Source: Burkholderia contaminans
Lineage (GTDB): Bacteria > Pseudomonadota > Gammaproteobacteria > Burkholderiales > Burkholderiaceae
Direction: 5' to 3'
Assembly: GCF_029633825.1 (NCBI RefSeq)
Contig: NZ_CP090641.1
Coordinates: 2,418,001-2,482,000 of the forward strand
Length of the DNA stretch: 64,000 bases
Shown: one piece after another, positions 43,201 through 52,490 of the stretch
How positions within the stretch are numbered: the first letter of the stretch is position 1
Layout of the letters: the number at the start of each line of letters is the position of its first letter
Program-made: the position numbers and the translations under genes
The notes under the pieces: generated by a model
Told to the model about the DNA's origin: nothing
What the model saw: the letters and a program-made list of their open reading frames with translations, nothing else
The model's database searches: none

Positions 43201-44433
43201 ATGCCTGAACAATCCACGCCCGTCTGGGCCTATTCGTTACCGTCGGCGCTGCTGCTGATGGCGCCTTTCGATCTCCTCGCTTCGATGGCGATGGACGTGT
43301 ACCTGCCGGTGATCCCGGAGATGCCGTCCGCGCTGGGCACGTCGCCGGCCATCGTCCAGTTGACGCTGAGCGTCTATATGGTCGTCCTCGGCCTGGGCCA
43401 GATGCTCTTCGGCCCGTTGTCGGACCGTGTCGGCAGACGCCCGGTGGTGCTCGGCGGTGCGCTGTGTTTTGCGGCAGCTTCGCTGGCACTTGCGATTGCC
43501 ACGGGCGGCGGCCTGTTCGCCACGCTGCGCGTGCTTCAGGCGCTGGGCGCGTCAGCCGCGCTCGTTGCAACGTTCGCGACCGTTCGCGATGTCTACGCCG
43601 ATCGCCCTGAAGGCCGCATGATCTACAGCCAGTTCGGCGCGATGCTGGCGTTCGTTCCCGCACTGGGTCCGCTGCTCGGCGCGGCCATCGCGACAGCCTG
43701 TGGATGGCGCGCGATTTTCGCGACGCTCGGCCTGCTGGGTCTGCTCGCGTGCGGCCGTGCGTGGCCACGCTGGCACGAAACGCGGCCGCGGACGGCGAAC
43801 CGGCAGGGGCCGTCCGTCGCTTCGATTCTCGGCAGCCGGCCCTTTCAGGTTCACACGCTTGCATTTGCCGCCGCGATGGGCGCGTTCTTCGTGTTCTTCT
43901 CCACCGCGCCGCGCGTGCTGGTCGGAGGGGCCGGCTATTCGCGCGTGGCATTCGGCGTGGCGTTTGCGACCGTCGCGATCGTGATGGTCGTCGTGTCGCG
44001 CTTCGCGGGGACGTTCGTGTCGAGGTGGGGCGAGGCCGGCTGCGTTGCGCGAGGGGCGCTCACGATGATGACCGGTGCGATCGTGCTGGCCGTCTGCACG
44101 GTCCTGGCGAAGCCGTCGTTCGCGACGTTCGTGATGCCGATGTGGCTGGTAGCGGTCGGTATCGTGCTGATGTCGTCGGTGTCCGCGAACGGCGCGCTGC
44201 GCGATTTCGGCGATGCCGCCGGCAAGGCGGTTGCGCTCTACTACGCGGTGCAGGGCGTGATCGTCACCGGCGTGGGCACGCTCGCGACGCTGGTCTTCGA
44301 CGGTGCTACCGCGTGGCCGCTGGCGGCCTGCTGTTTCGGTATGGGCCTCGCGAGCTTCGTCGCGATCAAGGGGCTGACGCGTGCGACCGGTCGCGCGCGT
44401 GACGGGCGCGACAGCAGCCTTTCGTTCGACTGA
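43201..44433 (+). CDS. CmlA/FloR-like MFS drug efflux protein
   Basis: 410 residues, 12 helices. The N-terminus WAYSLPSALLLMAPFDLLASMAMDVYLPVIPEMPSALGT in pieces and GLGQMLFGPLSDRVGRRPVVLGG follow CmlA and FloR very closely, including the AMDVYLP helix-1 motif and the ATVRDVYA segment. CmlA and FloR export chloramphenicol and florfenicol. The chromosomal copy in a soil Burkholderia may be their progenitor type. The ATG at 43201 matches the start of that family and leaves the leader and hairpin upstream. Confidence 0.9.
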   Translation: MPEQSTPVWAYSLPSALLLMAPFDLLASMAMDVYLPVIPEMPSALGTSPAIVQLTLSVYMVVLGLGQMLFGPLSDRVGRRPVVLGGALCFAAASLALAIATGGGLFATLRVLQALGASAALVATFATVRDVYADRPEGRMIYSQFGAMLAFVPALGPLLGAAIATACGWRAIFATLGLLGLLACGRAWPRWHETRPRTANRQGPSVASILGSRPFQVHTLAFAAAMGAFFVFFSTAPRVLVGGAGYSRVAFGVAFATVAIVMVVVSRFAGTFVSRWGEAGCVARGALTMMTGAIVLAVCTVLAKPSFATFVMPMWLVAVGIVLMSSVSANGALRDFGDAAGKAVALYYAVQGVIVTGVGTLATLVFDGATAWPLAACCFGMGLASFVAIKGLTRATGRARDGRDSSLSFD

Positions 44434-44520
44434 GCATGCGCGCAGCGACGCGCTGTGGTGTCGGGCCGCGCGGCGCGCCGATGAAGTGGCGGGGCAGCCT
44501 GCCCCGCCATTCCAACCGTA

Positions 44521-45804
44521 TCAAGCCGGCGCGCGTTGCCCGAATGCCTGCCTGATCCGCGCGAACAGCCCGTGTTGCTCGATCCATTCGGCATACGCGC
44601 GATAGTCTGGGTCGCGCATCAGGTGGCGCTCTTCCGTCTTCGCCCGCGTGTAGTAGATCAGGTTGATCGCGACGAGCCCCGCGCAGTGCATGAGCCCTAC
44701 CTGCCAGCCGAGCGGCTCGACGAACGGCACCGACACCATCCAGTACGACAGGTTCTTCGTGATGTACGCCGGATGCTTCGTGAAGCGGTACGGGCCCGAC
44801 GTGATGATCCCGCGGTTGGTGAGGTTCGAGAAACGCAGCCCGAACGAGATCGTGCACAGCGCGTAGGTCAACAGCAGCAGGATGATCACCGAGCCCCAGA
44901 TCACGCGCAGCGTCGGGGCCGACATCAGCCAGTTGTCCCAGAACATCGAGCCTTCGTAGCGGATGTAGTTGTTCGAGAACAGCGACCAGAACGGCTGGTA
45001 GCACATCAGCGCGGCCACCCAGCCGAGCGTCGTCGGCTCGACGGTGCGCACGTGGCTGTCGAGGATGCGGAACGTGCACAGGTAGCCGACGGTGCCGAAC
45101 ATCAGGTCCATCGTGAACGACAGGTCGTACATGAACACGAAGGTCGCGATCGTCATCGGCGCATGCATCGCGTTCGCGAGCGACGCGGTCAGGTGATCGG
45201 CGTCCTTCGACAGGTAGACGGTCATCAACGGCAGGAAGAACGCCTTCACGCCCCAGCCGGCCAGCATCTCGCGCACCGGCTTCCAGCTTGCGGGCCGCTC
45301 GCGGCGGAACAGGAAGCGGCCCCACAGCAGGTACGCGTCATCGGTCTCGCGCTGGTGGCGGTCCATCCAAGCGAAGTAGAACGGCGCGGCGACGATCACG
45401 TACGGCGCGAGCGAGCGCAGCAGCGACCAGAACGGCAGGTAGAACCGGCCGTGGTATTCGGGCAGCAGCCAGTAGATCACGCCGATGCCCGCATAGATCG
45501 ACGTCAGCGCGCCGAGCCGTGTCGCGACGCGCGCGATGCCGAGCGGCCGGACGGCCTGCCGCGACAGGCCCGCGCTCGGGCGCAGGTAGACGCGCGAGAT
45601 GAAGATTTCGTGCAACGCGATCGTGCCGATGATCGCGAGGCTCGCGATGACGGCGCGCGTGGCTGCGTCGAGGGCCGGCTGGTCGCGCGTGATCCACAGC
45701 GCGAAGAGCCCGGCGGTGATGCCGAGCAGGCCGGCGCGCAGCGGCGTGGCGGAACGGGGTGGGCGGTCCTGGACCGCGGCGATGCCGTCAAGCGTGGAAT
45801 TCAT
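44521..45804 (-). CDS. ICMT/PEMT-like membrane methyltransferase
   Basis: 427 residues, about ten membrane helices. The last 100 residues contain TSGPYRFTKHPAYITKNLSYW and RAKTEERHLMRDPDYRAYAEWIEQHG, the SAM-binding and catalytic motif of isoprenylcysteine carboxyl- and phospholipid methyltransferases. The N-terminal 290 residues form an unusually long extra membrane region. The ATG at 45804 follows CGAGGATCC. It is next to the Gly-Thr-Ser repeat protein on the same strand; a lipid or surface-polymer substrate is a guess. Confidence 0.82.
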   Translation of the reverse strand: MNSTLDGIAAVQDRPPRSATPLRAGLLGITAGLFALWITRDQPALDAATRAVIASLAIIGTIALHEIFISRVYLRPSAGLSRQAVRPLGIARVATRLGALTSIYAGIGVIYWLLPEYHGRFYLPFWSLLRSLAPYVIVAAPFYFAWMDRHQRETDDAYLLWGRFLFRRERPASWKPVREMLAGWGVKAFFLPLMTVYLSKDADHLTASLANAMHAPMTIATFVFMYDLSFTMDLMFGTVGYLCTFRILDSHVRTVEPTTLGWVAALMCYQPFWSLFSNNYIRYEGSMFWDNWLMSAPTLRVIWGSVIILLLLTYALCTISFGLRFSNLTNRGIITSGPYRFTKHPAYITKNLSYWMVSVPFVEPLGWQVGLMHCAGLVAINLIYYTRAKTEERHLMRDPDYRAYAEWIEQHGLFARIRQAFGQRAPA

Positions 45805-45924
45805 GATCGGATCCTCGTACGGATGAGGGCCGGCGCCCCCGCTTGGCGGGTGACGCCGGCCGTCGGCCGGGCTTTGTATGGATGCGCGCCCGGCCATTGG
45901 CCTGTGGTTCTGTCAGATAAAGCG

Positions 45925-48099
45925 TTACTTCTTGTTGCCGCCGCCCAGCAATCCGCCCAGGAGGTTCGTCACCGGCGACAGCAGGTTGCCGGCGCCGCCC
46001 GCGGCACCACCGTTCGAGCCGCCGGTGAGGCCACCCACCACGGAGCCGCCACCCGCCGGCGTCGTGACCGAGCCGGCCGCACCGCCACCGCCGGGGCTGA
46101 CCGTGCCGGCGGCGCCCGCGGCGCCTGCCGGCGTCGTGAGCGCACCCGTCACCGTGCCGACCGGGCCGCTCGACAGCAGGCCGCCGAGCGTGCCCGTCAC
46201 GTTGCCGCCCGGCGTCGTGACCGTGCCGGTGAGGCTGGCGCCGAGCGGCGTCAGCGAGTTGACGAGGTTGGTGACCGGCGCGAGCAGGCCGCCGATACCC
46301 GCGCCACCGGTGCCGCTGGTGCCGCCCGTGCCACTCGTTCCGCCGGTACCGCTCGTGCCGCTCGTGCCGCTCGAACCGAGGCCGCCGAGCGCACCCGTCA
46401 GCGAGCCGAGCAGGCCCGTGACCGGTCCGAGCGGGCCGCCGCTGCTCGTGCCGCTGGTGCCGCCCGAACCGCTCGAGCTGCCGCCGCCCGGGCCGCCCGT
46501 CAGCGTGCCGAGCAGGCCCGTGATCGGGGCGAGCGGGTTGCTGCCGCCCGTGCCGCTGCTGGAGCTGCCCGCGTTGTTGTCGTGGACGAGGCCGCCGGTG
46601 GACGTCACCGTGTTGCCGAGCTGCGCCACGACGCCGCCGAGCGCGCCGCCGACCGGGTTGTCGGTCGCGCCGCCGACCTTCGTGCCGGCGCTGGCGAGGC
46701 CGTTGCCGAGCGCGCTCAGCAGGCCGTTGAGCGGCGTGCCGAGCAGCGTGACGCCGCCGAGCGTCTGCGTGGCGCCCGGCGTCGTGACCCCGCCGGTCAG
46801 CGTGTTCGTGATCGGGTTGATCACCTTGCCGACCTGCGTCTCGAGCTGCTGGACCGGCGAGCTGTTCAGCGCCGTGTTGAGGCCCGACGCGGTCGAGTTG
46901 ACGGCGCCGCCGACGGTGTTGACGAGATCGCCGACGAGCGTCGTGACCGGCGACAGCGGCGACAGCGGGCCGGAGCCGAGGCTCTTCACCGCGTTGCCGA
47001 GGTTGTTGACCGCGCCGCCGGCGCCGGTCAGCAGGCCGGTGGTCGACGTCAGCGTCGGTCCGAGCGGGTTGGCCGACACGCCGATCGAGCCGAGACCGGC
47101 CGCGACGCCGTTGCCGAGCGCCTGCACGCCGTTGCCGAGGCTCGTGACCGCGTTGCCGACGCTGGTGGCCGTCGTCGGGTTCGTGCCGGGGATCTGCACG
47201 CCGCCGATCTGCGCGCCGCCGGTTGCGACCGTCGTGCCGAGTGCCGTCACGAGGTTGCCGGATTTCTGGAGGACATTGCCGAGGGGGGTGACGCCGGTGC
47301 CGGAGGTGCCCGAGGTGCCGGAGGTGCCCGAGGTACCGGAGGTGCCCGAGGTACCGGAGGTGCCCGAGGTACCGGAGGTGCCCGATGTGCCCGACGTGCC
47401 CGACGTGCCGGAAGTACCCGACGTGCCGGAGGTACCCGACGTGCCGGAGGTACCCGAGGTGCCGGAGGTGCCCGAGGTACCGGAAGTACCCGACGTGCCG
47501 GAAGTACCTGACGTGCCGGAAGTACCTGACGTGCCGGAGGTGCCCGAGGTGCCAGACGTACCGGAAGTGCCCGACGTGCCGGAGGTACCCGAGGTGCCGG
47601 AAGTACCCGAGGTGCCGGAAGTACCCGAGGTGCCGGAAGTACCCGAGGTGCCGGAAGTACCCGAGGTGCCGGAAGTACCCGAAGTACCGGAAGTGCCCGA
47701 CGTGCCGGAAGTACCCGAGGTGCCGGAAGTACCCGACGTACCGGAGGTACCCGACGTGCCGGAGGTACCCGACGTGCCGGAGGTACCCGACGTGCCGGAA
47801 GTACCCGACGTACCGGAAGTACCCGACGTACCGGAGGTGCCCGAAGTGCCGGAAGTACCCGAAGTCGTACCCGACGTCCCGGACGAACCCGACGTACCAG
47901 AAGACCCCGACGTACCCGAAGACCCCGACGTCCCAGAAGACCCCGACGACCCCGAGGTCCCCGAACTGCCGCCCGACCCGGACGTGCTCGGCTTGATTGT
48001 CGGCGGCGTTGTCGGTCCATCGACCGAGCCGCAACCATAGAGTGCGAGCAGCGACGAGACGGCCATCGTTACCGTCGTCTTCTTGAAGAGTTTGTGCAT
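45925..48099 (-). CDS. Collagen-like Gly-Thr-Ser repeat surface protein
   Basis: 724 residues. The N-terminal signal reads [25 protein letters not shown]; Cys in LYGC makes a lipoprotein likely, though Tyr at -2 is unusual. After a Thr/Pro linker comes a tract of GSS/GTS then roughly 60 GTS triplets, a Gly-X-Y array of the collagen kind. The C-terminal 400 residues are repetitive Gly/Thr/Leu/Val units ([24 protein letters not shown]), probably beta-rich. Burkholderia collagen-like (Bucl) proteins are surface proteins of this type. The plus-strand reading frame over it (PEVPDVP) is an antisense artefact. Confidence 0.85.
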   Translation of the reverse strand: MHKLFKKTTVTMAVSSLLALYGCGSVDGPTTPPTIKPSTSGSGGSSGTSGSSGSSGTSGSSGTSGSSGTSGSSGTSGTTSGTSGTSGTSGTSGTSGTSGTSGTSGTSGTSGTSGTSGTSGTSGTSGTSGTSGTSGTSGTSGTSGTSGTSGTSGTSGTSGTSGTSGTSGTSGTSGTSGTSGTSGTSGTSGTSGTSGTSGTSGTSGTSGTSGTSGTSGTSGTSGTSGTSGTSGTSGTSGTSGTSGTSGTSGTSGTSGTSGTSGTSGTSGTGVTPLGNVLQKSGNLVTALGTTVATGGAQIGGVQIPGTNPTTATSVGNAVTSLGNGVQALGNGVAAGLGSIGVSANPLGPTLTSTTGLLTGAGGAVNNLGNAVKSLGSGPLSPLSPVTTLVGDLVNTVGGAVNSTASGLNTALNSSPVQQLETQVGKVINPITNTLTGGVTTPGATQTLGGVTLLGTPLNGLLSALGNGLASAGTKVGGATDNPVGGALGGVVAQLGNTVTSTGGLVHDNNAGSSSSGTGGSNPLAPITGLLGTLTGGPGGGSSSGSGGTSGTSSGGPLGPVTGLLGSLTGALGGLGSSGTSGTSGTGGTSGTGGTSGTGGAGIGGLLAPVTNLVNSLTPLGASLTGTVTTPGGNVTGTLGGLLSSGPVGTVTGALTTPAGAAGAAGTVSPGGGGAAGSVTTPAGGGSVVGGLTGGSNGGAAGGAGNLLSPVTNLLGGLLGGGNKK
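47290..47985 (-). repeat. 9/18-bp tandem repeat encoding (GTS)n
   Basis: About 60 units of nine bases, each Gly-Thr-Ser on the minus strand; synonymous GTGCC/GTACC alternation makes an 18-bp higher-order period. The array is a likely length-variable VNTR. Its three-base periodicity keeps every frame open on both strands. Confidence 0.95.
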
Positions 48100-48457
48100 G
48101 TTGGCCTCGACATTGGAAGTGTGTCCAAGCCACCACTGCAAATTCCGCGCCACGGCAGTTTTCCCGAAACGGTGTCGCGCTTTATTTCAGAAATCGGGAA
48201 TATACGTGCGATTTAAACGGAGTACCGGGGCTTTCGCGCGACGGGCACGCAGGGTGCGCAGGCGCGGCGGTTGCGATGTTCCCGCGCGCCGCCGTAACGT
48301 GCGGCGTGATGTTACGTAGCGTTCGATATTGCGCGGCACGGGCGCCTCGAACCGAGGGCCGCATCTTTGACGAAACGCGCCGGCCCGATGAACATGGCGC
48401 GACATCCCCGGCTGCCGGCGACGCCGCAACGACCACGACTCCACACAGGACACGGAC
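48100..48457. other. Divergent intergenic region
   Basis: 358 bases with no gene seen. CGTAAC (48293-48298) and GTTACG (48311-48316) form an inverted repeat with a 12-nt gap upstream of the CMD gene, a possible operator. The stretch 48140-48230 is AT-richer and probably holds the surface-protein promoter. Confidence 0.4.
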
Positions 48458-48856
48458 ATGAGCGAACAGGACAGGGAATACGGCAAGGCGCGACGCATCG
48501 ACGTGATGGGCGAGGCGTTCGTCGAGCGTGCGATGCGTGACCTCGACGGTTTTTCGCGGCCGCTGCAGAACTGGCTGAACGAGCACGCGTGGGGCAGCAC
48601 GTGGCAGCGGGGCGGGATCGACCTGAAGACGCGCAGTTTGTGCACTTGCGCGATGCTGGCGGCGCTTGGCCGCAGCACGGAACTGAAGGGTCACGTTCGC
48701 GGTGCGCTCAACAACGGCGCGAGCCTCGTCGAGATCCGCGAGGTGTTGCTGCACAGCGCGCTGTACGCGGGCGCGCCGGCCGCGGTCGAGGCGTTCCGCA
48801 GCGCGCGGGAGGTGATCTCGGATCTCGGGCTGTCGCTGCCCGACGACGAAGCCTGA
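48458..48856 (+). CDS. Carboxymuconolactone decarboxylase-family protein
   Basis: 132 residues, helical CMD fold. DLKTRSLCTCAMLAALGRSTELKGHVRGALNNGAS carries the conserved Cys and the His of the PcaC-like subgroup. PcaC removes CO2 from 4-carboxymuconolactone in protocatechuate breakdown, but many members are peroxidases of the AhpD type or of unknown activity, and no pca genes adjoin. It converges on the hydrolase-BVMO operon. Confidence 0.85.
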   Translation: MSEQDREYGKARRIDVMGEAFVERAMRDLDGFSRPLQNWLNEHAWGSTWQRGGIDLKTRSLCTCAMLAALGRSTELKGHVRGALNNGASLVEIREVLLHSALYAGAPAAVEAFRSAREVISDLGLSLPDDEA

Positions 48857-48913
48857 TTCCGCCACAGCGCCGGCGGCACGGCACGGAATCAGGCTCTGCT
48901 ACACGGTTTCGGC

Positions 48914-49897
48914 TTATGCGATGCGTGCCGACGGCGCGGCAACCTCGGCCGGCGCAGCGGCGACTTCGAGCAACCAGTCGGCGGTGGCCTCCGGAATCGT
49001 GACCGGCAGCATGTGCCCGCCCTCGACGACCTTCAGCCGCACGCGCGCCGATTTCTTCGCGAGCGCTTCGCCGTGCTCGCGCCAGTTCAGGATCGGATCG
49101 GCACGGCCGTACAGCACGTCGACCGGCAGCGCGAGGTCAGGGTAGCGGCGTTCCATCGCGGGCAGGTCGACCGGTGCCGACAGCAGGTCGGTCGCCGTTG
49201 CGTAAAACACGTGCGGGCGCATCCCGAGCAGTCCACCCCCCTTTACCGGGAAGTCGCGCGGCACGTCTTCCGGCGCGAACACCTGGCGCACGGCCTTGCG
49301 GCCGGTCAGGATCGTCAGCGGAATCGCGAAGGTCCACGACACGAAGCGGCGCACCAGCGGCGACGGCAGCATCAGCGGCTTGAACGGCGCCGGCGGCTCG
49401 CTCTGCTCGTGCGACAGCGGCGCGATCAGCGCGAGGCGGCTCACGCGGTCCGCATGATTGAGGCCGACCGCGAGCGCGATCGCGCCGCCGAGCGAGTGGC
49501 CGACCAGCACCGGCTTGTCGAGCTGCAGCGCGTCGATGAACGCGGCGACCGTGCGGGCCTGCGCGAACACGTTCGCCTGCGAACCCGCGCCGCGCAGCGA
49601 GCGGCCGGCACCCGGCCGGTCGATGAGGATCACGCGATGCTGCTGCGCGAGCCGCGCGAGCGGCAGGTACGCGAAATTGCGCAGTTGCCCCGCGAGCCCG
49701 TGGACGAACACGATCGGCGGCCCGTTGCCGTATTCGACGTAGTGGATGCGGTCGCCGCCGATGTCGACGAAGCGCCCTTCGGGCGGAAACGCGCGCGTCA
49801 CGCGGCGGGCCACGTAGCCGGTAAACAGCGCGAGCGCGGCGAGCACCGCGACGACGCCGAGCAGCACGTTCTGGATCAGATGGAGCGTATGGGTCAT
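48914..49897 (-). CDS. Alpha/beta hydrolase with N-terminal membrane anchor
   Basis: 327 residues. An uncleaved helix NVLLGVVAVLAALALFTGYVA anchors it. The catalytic domain has FVHGLAGQLRNF (oxyanion side), nucleophile Ser in VLVGHSLGGAIALAVG, acid Asp in YGRADPILNW, and His in VEGGHMLPVTI. It is the third gene of the SDR-BVMO-hydrolase operon, seven bases after the monooxygenase stop. Together these suit hydroxyl to ketone, ketone to ester or lactone, then ester hydrolysis. Confidence 0.9.
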   Translation of the reverse strand: MTHTLHLIQNVLLGVVAVLAALALFTGYVARRVTRAFPPEGRFVDIGGDRIHYVEYGNGPPIVFVHGLAGQLRNFAYLPLARLAQQHRVILIDRPGAGRSLRGAGSQANVFAQARTVAAFIDALQLDKPVLVGHSLGGAIALAVGLNHADRVSRLALIAPLSHEQSEPPAPFKPLMLPSPLVRRFVSWTFAIPLTILTGRKAVRQVFAPEDVPRDFPVKGGGLLGMRPHVFYATATDLLSAPVDLPAMERRYPDLALPVDVLYGRADPILNWREHGEALAKKSARVRLKVVEGGHMLPVTIPEATADWLLEVAAAPAEVAAPSARIA

Positions 49898-49904
49898 GTC
49901 GGCC

Positions 49905-51479
49905 TCAACGGGTTTCGAGTGCGGGTTCGGCAACCGGCGACGTCGCGGCCGGCCCGGTTTTCGCGCGGCGTTCGAACTGCATCGCCGAATCGGCGAGTCC
50001 GCTGAACTTCAGCGATGCGAGATCGAGCACGTAGTTCTGATGGAATTTCCACGGCTTGCTGTGCCCCTGCTTCGGCAGGATGCCGGCCGCGCGCTGGATG
50101 TAGCCCGAGCTCAGGTTGACGGCCGGCACGTTGCCGAGGTCGCCGGTGCCTAGCCGCGGCACGCACGTGTCGTAGCCGTTCGCGCGCATGTGGTTGAGCA
50201 GCCGGCACACGTAGCGCGCGATCAGCTCGGCCTTCAGCGTCCACGACGCATTCGTGTAGCCGAACGACGACGCGAGGTTCGGCACGTCGCTGTACATCAT
50301 GCCCTTGTACGACACGGTGTCCGGCAGGTTGACCGCGCGCCCGTCGACGGTGACGCGCGCGCCGCCGAGCATCTTCACCTTCAGACCGGTCGCGGTGACG
50401 ATCACGTCCGCGTCGAGCTGCTGGCCGCTCTTCAGCTTGAGGCCGGTCGGCGTGAAGCGCTCGATCTCGTCGGTGACGATCGACGCGCGGCCCGAGCGGA
50501 TCGCCTTGAACAGGTCGCCGTTCGGCACGAGGCACACGCGCTGGTCCCACGGCATGTAGCGCGGCGTCAGGTGCTTCGCGACGTCGAAGCCGGGGCCGAC
50601 CTGCTTGCTGGCCGCGCGGATAATGAACTGCTTCGTCCGGTCGGGCTTGCGGCGCGACACGTTGTACAGGTACATCGTCAGCAGTACGTTCTTCACGCGC
50701 ACGAGCCGGTGCGCGAGCCGCGACGGCAGCACGCGGCGCAACGCGTTCGCGATCCTGTCGCGCGCGGGCAGCGACACGATGTAGGTCGGCGAGCGCTGCA
50801 GCATCGTCACGTGCTGCGCATCGGCCGCCATCGACGGCACGAGCGTGACGGCCGTCGCGCCGCTGCCGATCACGACCACGCGCCGGTTCGCGTACGACAG
50901 GTCCTTCGGCCAGTGCTGCGGATGCACGAGCTTGCCTTCGAACGTGTCCATCCCGGCCCAGTCGGGCAGGTAGCCGGCGTCGTAGTCGTAATAGCCGCTG
51001 CACATGAACAGGAAGCGGCAGGTGTAGACGAGCGAGTCGGTCGCACCGTTTCGCGTGCGCTCGATGCGTACCGTCCAGCGCGCGCGGTTCGAGTCCCAGT
51101 CGGCTGCCACCACCTTCTGGCCGTAGCGGATCGTCTTGTCGATGCCGTACGCGCGTGCGGTATCGCGGATGTAGTCGAGGATCGTCTGGCCGTCCGAGAT
51201 CGCCTTGTCGCTGTGCCACGGCCGGAAGCTGTAGCCGAGCGTGAACATGTCGGAATCCGAACGGACGCCCGGATAGCGGAACAGATCCCAGGTGCCGCCG
51301 ATCGCGTCGCGCGCCTCGACGATCGCGACGCTCGCATACGGGCAGCGCTGCTTCAGGTGATAGGCCGCACCGATGCCGGACAGGCCGGCGCCGACGATCA
51401 GCACGTCGAGGTCGTAACTGTCGCCACGGGCGTCGGGGGCGGGCGGCGCGTCGCGCCGGTCGGTCGTCGTCGAGGTCAT
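49905..51479 (-). CDS. Baeyer-Villiger-type flavin monooxygenase
   Basis: 524 residues. FAD motif VLIVGAGLSGIGAAYHL, the Baeyer-Villiger fingerprint FxGxxxHxxxW(P/D) as FEGKLVHPQHWP at 180-191, and the NADPH motif VVVIGSGATAVTL at about 203-214. The protein inserts oxygen next to a ketone carbonyl using NADPH and O2. The start overlaps the SDR gene by four bases (ATGA), as expected for a shared transcript. The arrangement resembles the mymA-type cluster of mycobacteria, where the substrate is still uncertain. Confidence 0.92.
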   Translation of the reverse strand: MTSTTTDRRDAPPAPDARGDSYDLDVLIVGAGLSGIGAAYHLKQRCPYASVAIVEARDAIGGTWDLFRYPGVRSDSDMFTLGYSFRPWHSDKAISDGQTILDYIRDTARAYGIDKTIRYGQKVVAADWDSNRARWTVRIERTRNGATDSLVYTCRFLFMCSGYYDYDAGYLPDWAGMDTFEGKLVHPQHWPKDLSYANRRVVVIGSGATAVTLVPSMAADAQHVTMLQRSPTYIVSLPARDRIANALRRVLPSRLAHRLVRVKNVLLTMYLYNVSRRKPDRTKQFIIRAASKQVGPGFDVAKHLTPRYMPWDQRVCLVPNGDLFKAIRSGRASIVTDEIERFTPTGLKLKSGQQLDADVIVTATGLKVKMLGGARVTVDGRAVNLPDTVSYKGMMYSDVPNLASSFGYTNASWTLKAELIARYVCRLLNHMRANGYDTCVPRLGTGDLGNVPAVNLSSGYIQRAAGILPKQGHSKPWKFHQNYVLDLASLKFSGLADSAMQFERRAKTGPAATSPVAEPALETR

Positions 51480-52402
51480 GCGGGGTCCTTGGTCGGCGTG
51501 GTCGGGAGCGCGGCCGGGGCATGCGCGCGTTCTCCCACTGGGACTTCCTTCGGTCGGAGGTTGCGTGCCCGGGCGCGGCGTACGTGGCGCAGCATCAGCC
51601 ACTGGTAGCCGGCGCCGAGCACGCGCGCGATCCGGTCGAGCCGGCGCGCATCGGCGCCCACGAGCACGCGGCGCGCATTGCGCTCGACACCCGCGAGGAT
51701 CTGCCGCGCGGCGTCGTCGGCCGTCGTCGCGTTGATCAGGCGGTTGGCCTGGCGGCGATGGGTCGCTTCGTCCTGGCCGGTGAGCGCATGGATGCTGGTA
51801 TCGACGCGGCCTGCGTCGACGATATTCGTCGCGACGCCGCCCGGATGCACGCAGGTCGCGCTCACCGGCGCACCGTCGAGTTCGAGCTCCATCCGCAGCG
51901 CCTCGGTAAAGCCGCGCACCGCGAACTTGGTCGCGTTGTACGCGCTTTGGGTGGGCATCGCGACGAGGCCGAACAGGCTCGACGTGTTGACGATGTGCCC
52001 GTCGCCCGACGCGCGCAGATGCGGCAGGAACGCCTGCGTGCCGTGCACGACGCCCCAGAAATTGATGCCGACGATCCATTCGAGATCGGCGATGCGCGCG
52101 GTCTCGGCGCTGGCGGCCAGCGACACGCCCGCGTTGTTGAAGACCAGGTTGACCTTGCCGTGCTCGGCCCGCACGAAATCGGCCCACGCGAACACCGCAT
52201 CGCGGTCGGCGACGTCGAGCCGCCGCGTGCTCACGCGCACGCCGTGCTGCGCGCAGGCGGCCGCCGTGCCGGCGAGCCCGACGTCGTTGACGTCGGCGAG
52301 TGCGACCTCGCAGCCGCGCCGCGCGAGCTCGACCGCGAGGCTGCGGCCCATGCCCGAACCGGCGCCCGTGATCGCGGCAACCTTGCCGGAAAACCCCTTC
52401 AT
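51476..52402 (-). CDS. Short-chain dehydrogenase/reductase
   Basis: 308 residues. Cofactor loop AAITGAGSGMGRSLAVELA; NNAG at LVFNNAGVS; catalytic Ser in NTSSLFG and Tyr-x-x-x-Lys as SAYNATKFAVRGF. It is longer than classical SDRs, with a basic C-terminal tail. First gene of the operon, divergent from the TetR gene; it would oxidise an alcohol to the ketone used by the BVMO. A reductase role in the other direction cannot be excluded. Confidence 0.92.
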   Translation of the reverse strand: MKGFSGKVAAITGAGSGMGRSLAVELARRGCEVALADVNDVGLAGTAAACAQHGVRVSTRRLDVADRDAVFAWADFVRAEHGKVNLVFNNAGVSLAASAETARIADLEWIVGINFWGVVHGTQAFLPHLRASGDGHIVNTSSLFGLVAMPTQSAYNATKFAVRGFTEALRMELELDGAPVSATCVHPGGVATNIVDAGRVDTSIHALTGQDEATHRRQANRLINATTADDAARQILAGVERNARRVLVGADARRLDRIARVLGAGYQWLMLRHVRRARARNLRPKEVPVGERAHAPAALPTTPTKDPA

Positions 52403-52450
52403 CCGTCGTTCCTCCCGTTCCGCTTGCGCTGTACCGGCGGCGCATCTATT

Positions 52451-52470
52451 GTGGTGTTGTTCGTCACCAC
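52451..52470. promoter_or_regulatory. Inverted repeat between TetR and SDR genes
   Basis: GTGGTG and CACCAC, separated by 8 bases, lie in the 88-bp divergent gap. A TetR dimer operator of about 20 bp is expected here. Confidence 0.45.
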
Positions 52471-52490
52471 TTTAGTTTTCGGGTGTCCTG

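Noticed and set aside
47290-47985. CRISPR-like regular repeat
   Set aside because: Repeats are contiguous 9/18-bp coding units without spacers.
45878-48040. Long plus-strand reading frame with PEVPDVP repeats across the surface-protein gene
   Set aside because: It is the antisense of the GTS array; a 9-bp repeat keeps all frames open. The minus strand has the signal peptide and Gly-X-Y pattern.
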